A stretch of 64,000 nt of DNA from CAUZFZ01 sp963579025 (GCA_963579025.1 CAUZFZ010000013.1:44423-108422), one strand, 5' to 3'; shown: positions 1-12,351, counted from the stretch's first letter. Numbers and translations: made by a program. Notes: generated by a model from the letters alone, not told the origin.

Positions 1-3000
1 AATCTTGTCTCGGGCGCCGGCAACGATCTGTTCTCAATCACTGGTGCTCATAACGTCAACATCGTTGCCGGGAACGGGGCCGACACGGTTCGGTTCCAGG
101 ACAACACGTCAGTGCTGAACGGCAGCATCGATGCCGGCGGAGACGGCTCAATCGATGTCCTCGATTACGGGACCAGCGGGCTGGTGACCAACCCGGTGAC
201 TGTGAATCTTGGAACGCTGGTTGGTTTCGAAAGCGTTATCGGTGGCGGCGGAAGCGACCTGCTGATTGGCGACAGTGGAGCGAACAGCTTCACGGTCACG
301 AGTGCCAGTCTGGGGAACGTCGATGGCATCGCCTTCCAGAGTTTCGAAAACCTGCAGGGTTCCGGTGGCAGCGACACGTTTGTCCTGCAGAACAACGGGT
401 CGGTCAGCAGCATCGCTGGCGGTACCGGAGTCGACACACTGGACCTGACGCAGAAGACCAGCAATCGCACTGTGACCCTGACGGCCTCAGCAACGGATGG
501 ATTCAGTGGGACGGAAGCTTCGTCCGGCAGCTTCACGGGACTCGATACAATTAACGCCGCGGCCGGCAACACGGATACGCTGAATGGCGTCAACACAGAT
601 GCCACCTGGAACCTGGATACGACGAATACTTACATCAGCTCGTCCCGCACGCTGACGTTTGCCGGATTCGACGCGCTCGGCGGCAACGCCGGACGCGACA
701 CGTTTAATGTGATCAGTGGCAGCCCCGCCGTGAATCTCACCGGCGGCGATGGCAACGACACTCTGTCCATCCGCAATGGAGCCCAACTGGACGGCAGCTT
801 TGTTGGTGGCAACAACACCGATACCGTGGACCTGTCCGGATTCATTGCGTCGGCACCACAGTCAATCACCGTGCAAAGTCTGACGACCGATGGATTCCGG
901 ATCGCGGTTGCCGGCACGATCACCGGCACGGCCGATGACATCGAATCGTTGGCCGGCGGTGCCGGTAACGACCGTCTGACCGGCCTGAACGCCGACGCCA
1001 CGTGGCTGCTGACAACCAACGATCAGTATGTGAGCGGTGGTGACTCACTGGCTGCTTCATCCATCGAGGAACGCTTTGGTGGCACGGGCGCGGATATCTT
1101 TTCCGTCCAGGTGGAAGCGATCAATTCGACCGCGGATCACGTGCTGAACGGCGGCGACGGCAATGACCTGTTCGAAATCAGCTTCGGGGCCGGACAGCGT
1201 CTGTCGGCAAACGCAACGCTGGGCATTGATGGTGGTGGTCCGGTTGCCGGCGCTCTGGAAGACGGTGACGTGATTAACTTCAGCACCAGTCAGGCCAACG
1301 ATGGCGTCCGCACTGTGGGCATCGAGTACCTGTCGACGACAAGTGGTGATGTGGATGTGACCGGTCTGGGTGGCGCATCTGATTCGATCATTGTCAGTCG
1401 TGTTGAAGAGCTGAACTACAACGGCGACTTTACGATCGACGATCTGGTCACGGTCACCGCGACGACGGGTAACGACACCGTCACTGTTCGCCAGGCAGTC
1501 AATGGCGGCGAAGTCTTCCTGAATGGAAACCCGTTCGACTTCCCAGGTACTGAAGGCGGCGGATTTGGTCCGGATATCACACTGGCCGGAGTTGACATGG
1601 CGTCCGGTTTCACGGTTGACGGCAATAGTGGAACGAACACGCTGCTGTTGGACGCCGAAGAGGACAGCGAAGCGGACATCATTCCCGCGACACCGTCGTC
1701 TGGAAAAATCACTGACAACGGCTTTGCCGACGTGAACTACGTGAACTTCGGAAACGTCGAGTCAAGCCAGCCCATCCCGGTTTCACTGACGGCGGGAGCG
1801 GACAGCGGCGACGCGACTCCTGACAATTTCGAAATCGTCCGCAACGGCAATCAGATTGAGTTCATTTCTAATGGTGTTGTGGTCTTCAGCGGAGACGTCT
1901 CGGAGGTGCAGAGCCTGGTCATCGACGGCTCCAGTGACGACGACACGTTCACCATTGACTTCACAAACGGCAATCCGATCCCGAGCGGCGGGATCACCTT
2001 TAATGGTTTCAGTCAGACAACAGGCGACGACCTGGTCATCAACGGAACGAGTACCGAGAACGTCACCTACATGCCCAGTGTCGATACACCTGGGAATGGC
2101 ATAGTGATGGTTGACGGTTCGATGATCACCTTCACTGGCCTTGAACCGGTCCGAGTGACCGACGTCGCCGACTTCACTCTGTTGACCATGAGCGATTCGG
2201 ATGTCCTGACCGTCGATAGTTCGGCTGCCAATCAGAACCGCATCTCGGGTACGAGTGGTGGAGTGGCCATTGAACCGGTTGTCTTCGACAACGTCACCAA
2301 TGTGACCATCGATGCAGCGACGAACGGAACTGCGTCGGGTACCGACAACATTTCCGTGACGGCGAACCTGGTCGCGACGGGACTGGCCACCTTTACCGTG
2401 AATACGGGCCCGGGCAATGACATTATCGACGGCAGTGGCAACACGCTGCTGGGTATGTCGCTGAACACTGGCGCTGGAAACGACACACTGACCGGTGGTG
2501 GCGGTAACGACTCCCTGGACGGTGGCGCCGATACGGACCGGATCACGTACACAATTACTGGTTCGCAAACGCTGACGGATGCGTCGTTTACGGGTACGGG
2601 GCAGGGGACGGACACAGTTGCCAGTATCGAAACGGCGGTCCTGAATGGTGGAGCCAGTGCTGACACGATCGACGCGAGCGGCTTCAGTGGCGAAACGACA
2701 CTGACGGGCAATGCGGGCAACGACGTGTTGACCGGCGGTTCGGCAGGCAATCTGCTCGATGGCGGAGCTGACAACGACACGATCACAGGTGGCGACGGTG
2801 CCGATTCTCTGGTTGGCGGAACGGGAGACGACTCGCTCGATGCTGGTGCGGGTACAGACACATTGGACGGTGGCGATGGCGCCGACACGTTGACGGGTGG
2901 TGCCGACAACGACACGTTGCAGGGCGGAACCGGCAACAGCGACATCGTGATGGAATCCGGAGCCCGCAACTACACGCTGACGACAACGCAACTCGTCGGC

Positions 3001-4605
3001 GCGGGAACAGACGTGCTGTCCGGCATCGAACTGGCACGACTCACCGGTTCCAACGCCAGGAACACGATCGACGCATCCGGATTCAATGGTGCGGGTACAA
3101 CTCTGATCGGTGGTGGCGGCAGGGACACGCTGATCGGCTCACCTGCGGCTGACGTCCTGTTGGGCCAGGCTCGCCAGGATTCGCTGGTTGGCAATGGCGG
3201 CAATGACACCCTGCGAGGCGGTTCTGGTCGCGACACGCTCGACGGTGGAATTGGCGATGACCGACTGTTCGGCCAGGGCGGCGGTCAGGACCTGTTGATC
3301 GGCAACTCCGGGAACGATGTACTGAATGGTGGTGGCGGTCAGGATCAGGCTCAAGTCGATGGTGATGCGAACTTCGTTGTCACCAACGCGGCAATCACTG
3401 GCCAGGGCTCGGACACGTTACAGCAGGTGGAAGCGGTCATCGTCAATGGTGGCAACTCGGCCAACACGATCGATGCCAGCGGCGCCAGTCTGAAGACAAC
3501 ACTCAGTGGAGCCGGTGGCAACGACACGATCACCGGTGGATCGAACGCCGACTCGCTGCTGGGTGGTGACGGAGCCGACGTGATTGTGGCCGGTGCTGGT
3601 AACGACACGGTTGGCGGTGGCGACGGCAACGACAACCTGGACGGCGGAGCAGACGCCGACGTGCTGGTGGTCAGTGCGAATGCCAACCAGACCATCACAG
3701 ATACTCAGACCACGGGTGCGGGCACTGACCAGCACTCGAACTTCGAGTCTGCGATGTTGAGCGGTGGTTCGGGCAACAACCGACTCGATGCCAGTGGTAC
3801 CAGTCTGCCGGTCACGTTGATCAGCGGTTCGGGCAGCGACACACTGATCGGCGGCCTGGGGACTGACCTCCTCGATGGTGGTAGTGGTGTCGATGCGATC
3901 GAGTTCGTCGGGACTAATGTGGTCATCACTGACGCGACATTCCCGGGTCCAGGACCGGACACGATTATCAGTGTCGAGGGTGTGCGGCTGGTCGCCAGCG
4001 GACTGAACGCCACTCTGGATGCCAGCGGTTTCTCCAGCGGTGGGGCTACGCTCATCGGTAGTGCCGGCAACGACACGCTTCGCGGCGGCAGTCAGGCCGA
4101 CAGCATCGACGGTGGAGCCGGAGCCGACAGCATCGACGGTGGAGCGGGAGCCGACACGATCAACGGTGGTGACGGAGCCGACACCATTGAAGGCGGCGAT
4201 GATGCAGATGTCATCAGAGGCGATGCAGGAGCAGACTCGCTTCGCGGTGGCGACGGCGATGACACGATCGAGGGCGGTGTCGGACAGGACGTGCTGTTCG
4301 GTGATGCCGGCAACGATTCGCTCGATGGTGGCGAGGGCGAAGATGGCATGAATGGAGGAGCGGGCAACGATTTCCTGAACGGCATGGATGGAACGGACAC
4401 GTTGCTCGGTCTGACGGGTAACGACACGCTGCTGGGTGGAGCCATTGGTGACGTCTTGATCGGTGGCGACGACGACGACTTCCTCGACGGCCAGGGCAGC
4501 CTGGATACTTTGTCTGGTGGCGCCGGAAACGACACGTTCTTCGACGCGGCGACCGATCTGATCGACGAGACCTTCACGGAAGCCAGCTTCCCGGCATTGC
4601 TGTAA
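1..4605 (+). CDS. Giant secreted RTX-like repeat protein, C-terminal part
   Basis: The reading frame is already open at base 1, so the gene starts upstream of the window; the visible part is 1,534 codons ending in TAA at 4603. It is made of glycine/aspartate-rich repeats of the type GGxGNDxLxGG and DGGxGxDTL, densest in the last third (about 2.4-4.6 kb). Such repeats bind calcium in haemolysin-type (RTX) beta-rolls of exported proteins. Between them lie repeated blocks ending in phrases such as NTIDASGF, pointing to internal duplication. Cysteine is absent from the visible part, as usual for surface or secreted RTX proteins. No catalytic domain is visible; an adhesin or cell-envelope role is inference. 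A hairpin terminator follows directly. The family is clear; the function is not. Confidence 0.85.
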   Translation, partial: NLVSGAGNDLFSITGAHNVNIVAGNGADTVRFQDNTSVLNGSIDAGGDGSIDVLDYGTSGLVTNPVTVNLGTLVGFESVIGGGGSDLLIGDSGANSFTVTSASLGNVDGIAFQSFENLQGSGGSDTFVLQNNGSVSSIAGGTGVDTLDLTQKTSNRTVTLTASATDGFSGTEASSGSFTGLDTINAAAGNTDTLNGVNTDATWNLDTTNTYISSSRTLTFAGFDALGGNAGRDTFNVISGSPAVNLTGGDGNDTLSIRNGAQLDGSFVGGNNTDTVDLSGFIASAPQSITVQSLTTDGFRIAVAGTITGTADDIESLAGGAGNDRLTGLNADATWLLTTNDQYVSGGDSLAASSIEERFGGTGADIFSVQVEAINSTADHVLNGGDGNDLFEISFGAGQRLSANATLGIDGGGPVAGALEDGDVINFSTSQANDGVRTVGIEYLSTTSGDVDVTGLGGASDSIIVSRVEELNYNGDFTIDDLVTVTATTGNDTVTVRQAVNGGEVFLNGNPFDFPGTEGGGFGPDITLAGVDMASGFTVDGNSGTNTLLLDAEEDSEADIIPATPSSGKITDNGFADVNYVNFGNVESSQPIPVSLTAGADSGDATPDNFEIVRNGNQIEFISNGVVVFSGDVSEVQSLVIDGSSDDDTFTIDFTNGNPIPSGGITFNGFSQTTGDDLVINGTSTENVTYMPSVDTPGNGIVMVDGSMITFTGLEPVRVTDVADFTLLTMSDSDVLTVDSSAANQNRISGTSGGVAIEPVVFDNVTNVTIDAATNGTASGTDNISVTANLVATGLATFTVNTGPGNDIIDGSGNTLLGMSLNTGAGNDTLTGGGGNDSLDGGADTDRITYTITGSQTLTDASFTGTGQGTDTVASIETAVLNGGASADTIDASGFSGETTLTGNAGNDVLTGGSAGNLLDGGADNDTITGGDGADSLVGGTGDDSLDAGAGTDTLDGGDGADTLTGGADNDTLQGGTGNSDIVMESGARNYTLTTTQLVGAGTDVLSGIELARLTGSNARNTIDASGFNGAGTTLIGGGGRDTLIGSPAADVLLGQARQDSLVGNGGNDTLRGGSGRDTLDGGIGDDRLFGQGGGQDLLIGNSGNDVLNGGGGQDQAQVDGDANFVVTNAAITGQGSDTLQQVEAVIVNGGNSANTIDASGASLKTTLSGAGGNDTITGGSNADSLLGGDGADVIVAGAGNDTVGGGDGNDNLDGGADADVLVVSANANQTITDTQTTGAGTDQHSNFESAMLSGGSGNNRLDASGTSLPVTLISGSGSDTLIGGLGTDLLDGGSGVDAIEFVGTNVVITDATFPGPGPDTIISVEGVRLVASGLNATLDASGFSSGGATLIGSAGNDTLRGGSQADSIDGGAGADSIDGGAGADTINGGDGADTIEGGDDADVIRGDAGADSLRGGDGDDTIEGGVGQDVLFGDAGNDSLDGGEGEDGMNGGAGNDFLNGMDGTDTLLGLTGNDTLLGGAIGDVLIGGDDDDFLDGQGSLDTLSGGAGNDTFFDAATDLIDETFTEASFPALL

Positions 4606-4628
4606 GCGAACGGAACTGCGAGAACATC

Positions 4629-4676
4629 AAAGCCCCGGTGTGGCGATGGCGTCAGCCTTCGCTCCACCGGGGCTTG
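4629..4676. terminator. Hairpin terminator between convergent genes
   Basis: An 11-bp stem, AAGCCCCGGTG against CACCGGGGCTT, lies about 25 bp after the repeat-protein stop and before the stop of the convergent dehydrogenase gene. The T-run is weak (TTGTTCATTGTTC). It probably serves both directions. Confidence 0.65.
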
Positions 4677-4723
4677 TTCATTGTTCGACTGCGTATCAAG
4701 GGTGGCCTGAGGTGCGGCTCTTG

Positions 4724-5452
4724 TTACAAGTGAGACGGCAGGAGCTGCAGCTCCGGCACGACCGCGCGGGGATCGAGTCCGGCGACGAACAGTACCGTGT
4801 CTGCAACGTCCTGCGGGTCGAGCGACTTGTCCAGCACTTCGCGAGGTGTTGGCACCGGACGTTGCGTGAGGATCTCGGTGTCGCACAGGCCGGGGTAGAT
4901 TACCGTCGTGCGGATGCCATTCTTCTTTTCTTCGATTCGAGTTCCGTGGGCCAGTCCGGTCAGGCCGTGCTTCGATGCCTGGTACGACACTCCCGAGACA
5001 TCCGGCATCTGCACGGCTGCCGATGACAGGTAAACGATCAGACCGCTTCCCTGTTGACGCATCACCGGCAGGACAGCACTGGTACACAGAAACGCGCCCG
5101 TCAGGTTTGTCGAAATCATCATCTCCCAGTTGTCGGGCGTCAGGTCAGTGAGCGAGCGGTCCGGCAGGTTGCGACCTGTCGCATACACCAGCAGATCGAC
5201 CCCGCCCGTCTGCTCACTCGCCGCGTGGATCAGTCGATCCACCTGGCTCCGATCGGTGGCATCCGTCGGTTGAATACCGATGGAAAGTCCTTCGACCAGC
5301 AGTTCACTTTGCAGTTCCGCCAGTCGATCTTCGCGCCGAGCCGCTGCGATGACGCGACATCCAGCCCTGGCAAGTGACGCGGCCGTCGCGCGACCCATCC
5401 CGCTCGATGCGCCGACAACCACTGCTCGCTGACCTTCCAGACTGCGTGTCAT
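4724..5452 (-). CDS. Short-chain dehydrogenase/reductase (SDR)
   Basis: A 242-residue classical SDR, a NAD(P)-dependent oxidoreductase. Seen: the N-terminal nucleotide-binding glycine motif GASSGMG, an N-L-T-G-A-F segment in the expected place, and the catalytic Ser plus YxxxK motif (YQASK, about residue 150). Length is normal for the family. I chose the ATG at 5452 because AGGT lies just upstream; a start 12 codons earlier at 5488 is possible but adds an uncharacteristic leader. The substrate cannot be told from sequence. It is convergent with the repeat-protein gene and divergent from the TPR gene. Confidence 0.85.
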   Translation of the reverse strand: MTRSLEGQRAVVVGASSGMGRATAASLARAGCRVIAAARREDRLAELQSELLVEGLSIGIQPTDATDRSQVDRLIHAASEQTGGVDLLVYATGRNLPDRSLTDLTPDNWEMMISTNLTGAFLCTSAVLPVMRQQGSGLIVYLSSAAVQMPDVSGVSYQASKHGLTGLAHGTRIEEKKNGIRTTVIYPGLCDTEILTQRPVPTPREVLDKSLDPQDVADTVLFVAGLDPRAVVPELQLLPSHL

Positions 5453-5860
5453 CGCACCTGTTCCCTGTCGGAGTGAAGTTGGCGGCACGCAACGGCGCCG
5501 TCGTCAGCAGACCTTATCCCGTTCGCAGGAGCGGCAAAACTCATCTGATCCGGTCGTCAGCTCGGTTGGCCGTAAACACGGCGTGCCTTCGCTGTCACGT
5601 GAGTCGCGTATTTACAGTGGGAGCGGTCCACCTCGCACCACTGCGATCACGTTTTTGGAAATCCCGACCAGGAACCCACACTCGTGATCGTTGTCCTGTC
5701 GGACCTGAATCCACGGTACGTGGCATGACGCCCCCTGATTGCCGGCCTGACAATTTTCTGACAACAATTTACAGCCACCTGACACCGTGGGCCTGCATCG
5801 TTGCCTATCATGCTTGACCTGCCTGCCAGCTTTGCTCCACCAGCATCCAGGAGACGTCGT
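5453..5860. other. Divergent intergenic region
   Basis: About 400 bp between the SDR gene (left) and the TPR gene (right), which diverge. It should hold promoters for both. I see no convincing hairpin, RNA gene or protein-like frame in it. AGGAG at about 5850 is the ribosome binding site for the ATG at 5861. Confidence 0.4.
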
Positions 5861-8800
5861 ATGAGTCGCTGTCGCAAACTGTCGATCGTGGCCCTGACGG
5901 GATGTTTGCTTCTCACTTCAGCCGCCGGACTGCACGCTCAGTCCGACGCCGAGACCGCCCTGGAGAACGCCCGCGTGGCGTATCAGGCGGATCAGTTCGA
6001 GGAGGCTCGTGATCAGGCGAAAAAAGCCTCACAGACTGCCGCGAGGAATCCGGACGTCTGGCTGATGCTCGGCAAGGCTCACTTCCAGTTGGGAGAACTG
6101 GATGAAGCTCTGGTTGCCTGGCGAAACCTGCTGAAACTGGCGCCAAACCATGAATACGGGCGTCGGATGGTGTCCGCACTGGAGGGGCAGGTTTCGGACA
6201 TCGATCTGCGCATCCGTCTGGCGTCCGTCAACGTCAGTGAGGGGTTCGTGCAGACTGCACGGGCTGATCTGCAGTCGCTCCGCACACGCTCGCCCCTGTC
6301 GCTCGAACAGCGGCGGAAGGTGTTGATGCTGCTGGCCGAGGTCGCTGTGCTTGAAGTAAAGGGCACGGAAGCGCTCGCCATCCTTAACGAACTGACGACC
6401 CGCGATGCGGCGACCGCTGACACTCTGCCCGTGCGTTTGCTGACGGCTCGGGCTCAACTGGTGACCGGAGGAGCGTTGACGACATTCGGTCTGGCCGAGC
6501 TGACGAAGATCGTCGAGGAAGCAGGAGACACACCTGACGCGCAGCTCGCGAAGCTGGAACTGCTGTTGCACCGGGTGTCTCGCGGCGAAGACGGCGTGAC
6601 TGAGCTGGCGGCATGGATCGAAGAGAACGGCACACTGACGGCATCCCGTCGCGCCCGACTTGGATTGCGTGACAGCGTTCAGCGGTATCTGGCTGCATCA
6701 GCTGCAGCGCCCGCTCCGAAAGCGGATGCCGAGTTGAATGAGCATGACAAATCGGCGCTGACCGCGGCCGGACATGCATTCAAAGCGTTCGTCGATGTTG
6801 CGGATCAGACGGCACTGGCAACGGCTTTGACGACCCATCTGGAAAAACGATACGTCGCCGTGGATGCCTTTGCGGCGGCTCGCAGCGGACTGGTGCTGAT
6901 CGACCAGATGCAACTGCTTGATGCGGTGAGTGCAGTCGTTGCCGGATCGCGGCGGCGAATTGAAGTCGCCGAAGCGACATCGGAATACATGCAGATTAAG
7001 CAGGACGTACAGGAGGCCGTCGCCGGTCCGGAAGTCCTCGCTAAGTGGATCGCAGATCACCCTGGACATCCGATGGAACTGGATGCACGTCAGACTCTGG
7101 TAACAGCGTACCTCGATGTCACACGGCGTCAGCCAGCTCCCGCGGCAGATGCGGAGTTGAGCGCGTCGGACAAACTGGCGATCGCAGCCGTCGGAGCAAT
7201 CAAATCGACCGGCGAGGTTTCGAAACTCGTCCAGGTTCTTTCGCAGCATTTTCGGAAGCACTACTTCGACCGCGGAGCGCATGCCGCAGCAATCGCGGGC
7301 GTTGAGGCCCTGGTGCCCCTCGAAGTTCCCGCCAGACGCGCACCGCTGACTGATGTCGTCGCGGGAATGCAGCGGGACATTGCCACGCTCGAATACACGT
7401 AGATCAGCCGAGACGTCGGTGAGACCATTGCCAGCCCCGACGATCTGAGCAAGTGGATCACCGATCACGCTGATCACCCCAAGGCTCAGGAAGCACGTCG
7501 TGCTTTGGTGTTCGCGTATCTGAATGTTACGCGGCGGATGGCGGTTCCTGGTGCCGGGGCCGGGTTGAGTGAGTCCGACCAGAAAGCGCTGGCTGTTGCC
7601 GGAGAGTACATTCAGGCACTCGACAAGTCCGATGAGATTTCAAAGCTCGTCGTCGCTCTCACGCAGCATTTCCAGAAACAGTACCTTCAGCGGGGTGCAC
7701 ATGAAGCCGCGATTGCGGGCGTCAAGGCCTTGCTGCCGCTGGAAGTTCGCGTCAAACGCGCTCAACTGTTGAATGTGTTGCTGGGGATGCAGACGCAAGT
7801 CGCACTCGCAGAGCTGCGTGCCGCGGTGGCCGCCGGAACGGTTCCTGCTGGAACGGCGCCGATGCCTGCGTCACTGGAAGCGGCGGCGGCCACAGCCGTG
7901 CTGATCAGTACGGACTATCCCGCGACGCCGGCGTGGGGCGCACATGCTCATCTGGGAGTTCAAGTTCTGGATACAGCCGCCGCGGTACCGTGGCCGACAC
8001 GCATCACCGGACCGAAAGCGGCACACGGCTGGGCGTTAAGTCTGGCTCTTCCGGTCGTGACTGCGAATTCTGATGCGGACTCGGTGAAGGTCGCTCGCGG
8101 AGTGGTCGACCGAGTCGTCAATGAACTGGCAGCGATCGCACAACCGTCCGCCGCCGGACTGGCCACGGCCAGCCATCAGCGTCTGCTGCTGGCAATACCC
8201 ACGGCACACGCCCTGTGGGCTCAAGTTGTGTTTCGTCATGTGGACCTGCTCACCGCGGACGCAGCGCGGACCTTCGACGCCAACGTCCGGTCTGGTGAGG
8301 GTGTGAAAAACGCGAAGCCGACCGAAACACACGCGACTATTCTCAAGCTGTTGTCTGATGTCGTGAAGCAACAACCAGCTCTTGCAGTGACATCGCTGCA
8401 GAAACTGGGTGTTCATCTGCAGAAATGGTCGGCCGCTCGGCACGACGTCGTTGTTGAAGGAGCGTATCAGACATTCGCGGCTGACCTGCCACCAGCGACG
8501 CAGCGTCAGACGCAACTGGCTCTGGCACGATTGTGGTTTACCCAAGTGCTGAGAGCACACGATCGGATTCTGAGCAATGGATTCCTGGTGGCACGAGCGC
8601 TCGATGCACAATCGCAGAAAGCGTTGCTGCAGTGCTATCAACTGGCGAGCGGCCTTGGTGCCGGTGATCCACTACTGGCCGACATTCGAGCGTTGCGCAT
8701 GCAGATTGTGGATCATTACCTGGCCCTTGAGTACGAAGACATCGCCGAGACAGCGATCAAAGTCAAAGCCGATCCCGCGAACGCCGACCTCGACGAGGAA

Positions 8801-11800
8801 GCCGAACTGGAACTCGCTGGACTGAAACGCCGCATCGCCGAGCGGCAGCTTGCCCGGCAGCTCAAACAGCACGACGGACAGAAGTTGATTGTCCTCACAC
8901 CGGCATTCAACGAAGCCATCGCCGCGTTGAAGAAATTCATTACCGACCACCCGACCAGCGAACGTGTTCCGACTGCGGCGGATGGCGTGTTTGTGATCGG
9001 CAGACGATTCGAGCAATACGAGGCGTGGCTGGTCGCCGCTCAGATTTACGCAGACTTTGAGCAGTTCGCCGCGAAGATTGACTCACTGCTGCAGGCACGT
9101 CCCGGCCAGTCGACGTATCCGGAACGAGCCGCGATCGCGCGTGCGTCTACGCTGCACACGCGGGCGTCGCGGGCATTGCAGGCATGGAACACGGCGAAGC
9201 CCCATGACGCGCCGCCACCGGCTGAGCTGAGTGAGGAGTTTCAGGCAGCTCAAACCGCGTGGCAGAAAGTCATTGCCGATTACCAGCAGCGCCCGGTCGC
9301 TCAAACAGCCATCGCCCGCATCATGGCTATCGCTGGGGAGTACGCCGGTCTGAATGCATGGGACGTGGCCGATGCGACTTATGCCGCACTGCTGGGACTG
9401 GAACTGCCACTGCGTTCTCCCGAACGTCTGGAGTTTGGACGCGCCATCTGTCAGCTCGGAAAAGTGCTGCCCGATCACGCCCGGACCGTTCTGGCGGCTC
9501 TGGCAGTAACGGGCGCCAATCGTGGCGACGACAAAAAGTCCGACGAGGGATTGCTGGGCAATTCCCTGCTGGGCTCGTTTCTCATGCTTGAGCGACTGGA
9601 TTCGATAACACGCCGGCCGATCAACGAGTCTTCGATCATTTCAGCCGCGCCGGCCGACCCCAGTGCTCCGAATCCTCAGGCAACTGCCCCGCTTGGTGCG
9701 TCGGGCAATGTCGCGGGTCGCGCTGAGGTGCCTCAGGAAGAACTTACCGAAGATCTCGACTTGAATAAGAACGGAAATCTCGAGCCAGGTGCCGGTTTCG
9801 CCGGAGGCGGATTCAAATACGAGCAACGGTTCCGGCGAAAGGCCGATGCTCAGTTGCTGGCAGCCGTGCGCACGCAACTCGACCGTCAGGCACAACAGGT
9901 GGCCATGCTGCGTGACGAGACCATTCAGCAGCGTCAGCCACAAGGTCAATCCAGCACGGCAGACGCTGGGGAACAGGTGCCTGGTCAACAGGGCGCCGGG
10001 GCAGCGGTGGCCGTGTTGTCCGACGCCGAGTTGCAGCGACAGCAAGACGTGCTGGATGCTGTCTACACCGCGCTGCAGACAATTCGAAAGAAGTATGCGG
10101 ACTCATCAACTGCCGATCAGGCACGCGAAGAGATCTTTGTCATCGTCAATCACTGGCGCGAGATTGCTCAATGGGACCGAGCCGCACAGCTCGCGCGGAA
10201 GTTTCTGACTGACAACCCGACAGACATCAACCTCCCGAAGATTCGCCAGGACATCGCACGCGACTGGCTGGCATGGGCGTCGATGGGCGTTCGTGATCCG
10301 GAACTCGACCGCGAACAACTGCTCAGCGAAATCTCGAAACGATTCGATACGGCCCGCGAAGAACTGCAGGCCATCATCGTGGCGTTCCCGGACGCGACCG
10401 CCGCGCGACATCAGGCTCAGTGGGATATTGCCACCAGCTTCCTGACTCAGGCCCGTGTGGTCGCCGCATCCAGTCCCACACTCGCACGCGGCCAGTTTGT
10501 GCGGGCAGCGACAGAACTGCTCCATGTCTCCGAACTGTTTCACGATCACCCGCAGATTGGAACCATCCCCGACATGCTGTGGGGTGTGAGCAACGAGCTG
10601 GTTGCACGAGGCTACCACGACGAAGCGATCACGGTGTGGAACGAGTTGCAGATTCACTATGCAACACATCCGCTGGCTGATCAGTCGGCTCTGCGGATCG
10701 CTCAGACATGGCAACGACTGGGACAACCCCTGCGGGCTGTCGAAGCGTTTCTGGAACTGAACTTCGCTCGAGGTGGCAGCGACGCTGATCTGCAGAACAC
10801 GATCTACACGATCGCCGTCACCCTGAAGAACGAGAAACGCTGGATCGAATCTCTGCACGTTCTGCAGACGTTTGTCGACAGCTTCCCGGTACACGCCAAT
10901 GCCGGACAGTCGCTGACGATGATCGGTCAGATTCATCAGGCGAACGAAGTCTGGGAAGATGCCATCGCCGCGTACCGCCGGGTGATCGACGAATTCACGA
11001 CCGGAGCATGGACCACCGAGGCCCGCTGGTCGATCGCTGAGTGCACCATCAATCTCAGCCTGTGGCAGGAAGCCACGGGAGCCTATGCAGAATTTCAACA
11101 GTCGTATCCGGAGGACGCGCGTGTTGCGGAAGCAGCCCGCCGCATCGAGGTCCTCAAAACACTTGACCGCTACCAGGATGTGATCGACGAAGAAGGCCAG
11201 CGCAAGGCGTTCGATGCACAGTTCCAGGTGGCGGCCATTGTTCGCACACAACTGGCGAATCCCGTGAAGGCCATCATCGAATACCGCAAGGTCGCGAAGA
11301 ACTGGCCTCAAAGTCATCTGGCCGACGACGCACTGTTCGAGATTGGAAAGATCTACCTGCAACTGGGTGAAACCGAACTGGCTCGCACCGCGCTACTGCA
11401 ATCGGCCGTACGCTATCCGGAAAGTCCTCTGGCCGACGACGCGTTGCTGCTCGTGGGAACGAGCTACGTCAGTGAAGCCGATCAGCTCGCCGCGGTTGAC
11501 CGCGGTAAGTCGCAGGAAATCGCGAAGGACATCGCTCAGAAGCAGGCGTATGCGTTCGCGCAGGACAATCAGCGTCGCCAGACCGCGCGCAATCTCGACC
11601 TGGTCACAGCGCTGAAGAAACAAGGCAAGCGTGAAGAGGCAGCCAGCAAGGAAGCCTACCTCGCGGGTCAGGCTCTGCAGTTCGGTGTGGCAAACACGCT
11701 GAATGCTTCGAACTGGGCGATGCAGCAGGAAGAAGTGCTGTCCGCCGCGCAGCTCGCGGATCGACAGGACAAAATCAACGCGGCATTGCGTCAGGCGGTG

Positions 11801-12229
11801 GGCAGCTTCCGCCAGGCCGCCAGCGTGACGGCCGCCGACAAGGCCGATGACGCGCTGCTGCAGATGGCTCAGATTTACGACGAACGACTGAAGGACTCGA
11901 CGGCGGCGATGTTGACCTGGGAAGAAATCGTCAAGCAGTACAGTGGAACGGCAGTCGCTGAAGACGCAAGCTGGAAGATGGCCAGCTACTACGAGGGACA
12001 GAAGAATCACGGAAAGGCCATCGCGGCTTACCAGACGTTCTTCCGCAACTACCGTCGTAGCCCGCGGGCCGGTCAGGCTCAGGCGGCCATCGCCGAGAAC
12101 TACGAACAACTCGGCGAGTGGGTCCAGGCGATGGACGCCTACACGAACTACGTCAACAACTTCCCGGAAGGTCCACTGCTCAAGAAGGCCCGCGATCAGA
12201 TCAGTTGGATCAAGACCTATCGGCTGTAA
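5861..12229 (+). pseudogene. Large exported TPR protein split by an in-frame amber stop
   Basis: One frame of 2,122 codons interrupted only by TAG at 7400-7402 (codon 514). The start at 5861 follows AGGAG and begins a clear signal peptide (MSRCRKLS...LHAQS). TPR repeats appear near the N-terminus and along the C-terminal half, in the style of YbgF/BamD-like outer-membrane or envelope assembly proteins. Roughly 6.7-7.8 kb encodes two to three diverged copies of a repeat of about 110 residues. Comparing copies, EYMQIK in one aligns with EYT-stop-IS in the next, so the stop replaces a CAG glutamine codon by one C-to-T change. Downstream, GTG at 7505 could restart a second protein but has no signal peptide. 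The gene may be a recent pseudogene, a readthrough gene or carry a sequencing error. It precedes a second exported TPR gene. Confidence 0.75.
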
Positions 12230-12243
12230 GTGAAGTGAAACTC

Positions 12244-12351
12244 GTACCCACGCTCCGCGTGGGTACGCCCCGAGGGACGCTCTGCGTCCCGTCAGTCAAT
12301 ACTCGGGACGCGGAGCGTCCTGCGATGTGTTCCAACGCAGAGCGTTGGAAC
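12244..12351. repeat. Cluster of four short palindromes
   Basis: Four palindromes lie in about 110 bp: GTACCCACG/CGTGGGTAC (12244-12266), GGGACGC/GCGTCCC (12274-12290), a GGGACGC/GCGTCC variant (12305-12320), and GTTCCAACGC/GCGTTGGAAC (12329-12351). They share a CGCTCYGCG-like core and look like REP-type dispersed repeats. They could form terminator-like or mRNA-stabilising structures between the two TPR genes. Confidence 0.7.

Noticed and set aside
1783..2991. Long minus-strand open frames across the repeat protein gene
   Set aside because: Repetitive coding sequence with regular codon usage creates such shadow frames; the plus strand shows the calcium-binding-type repeats.
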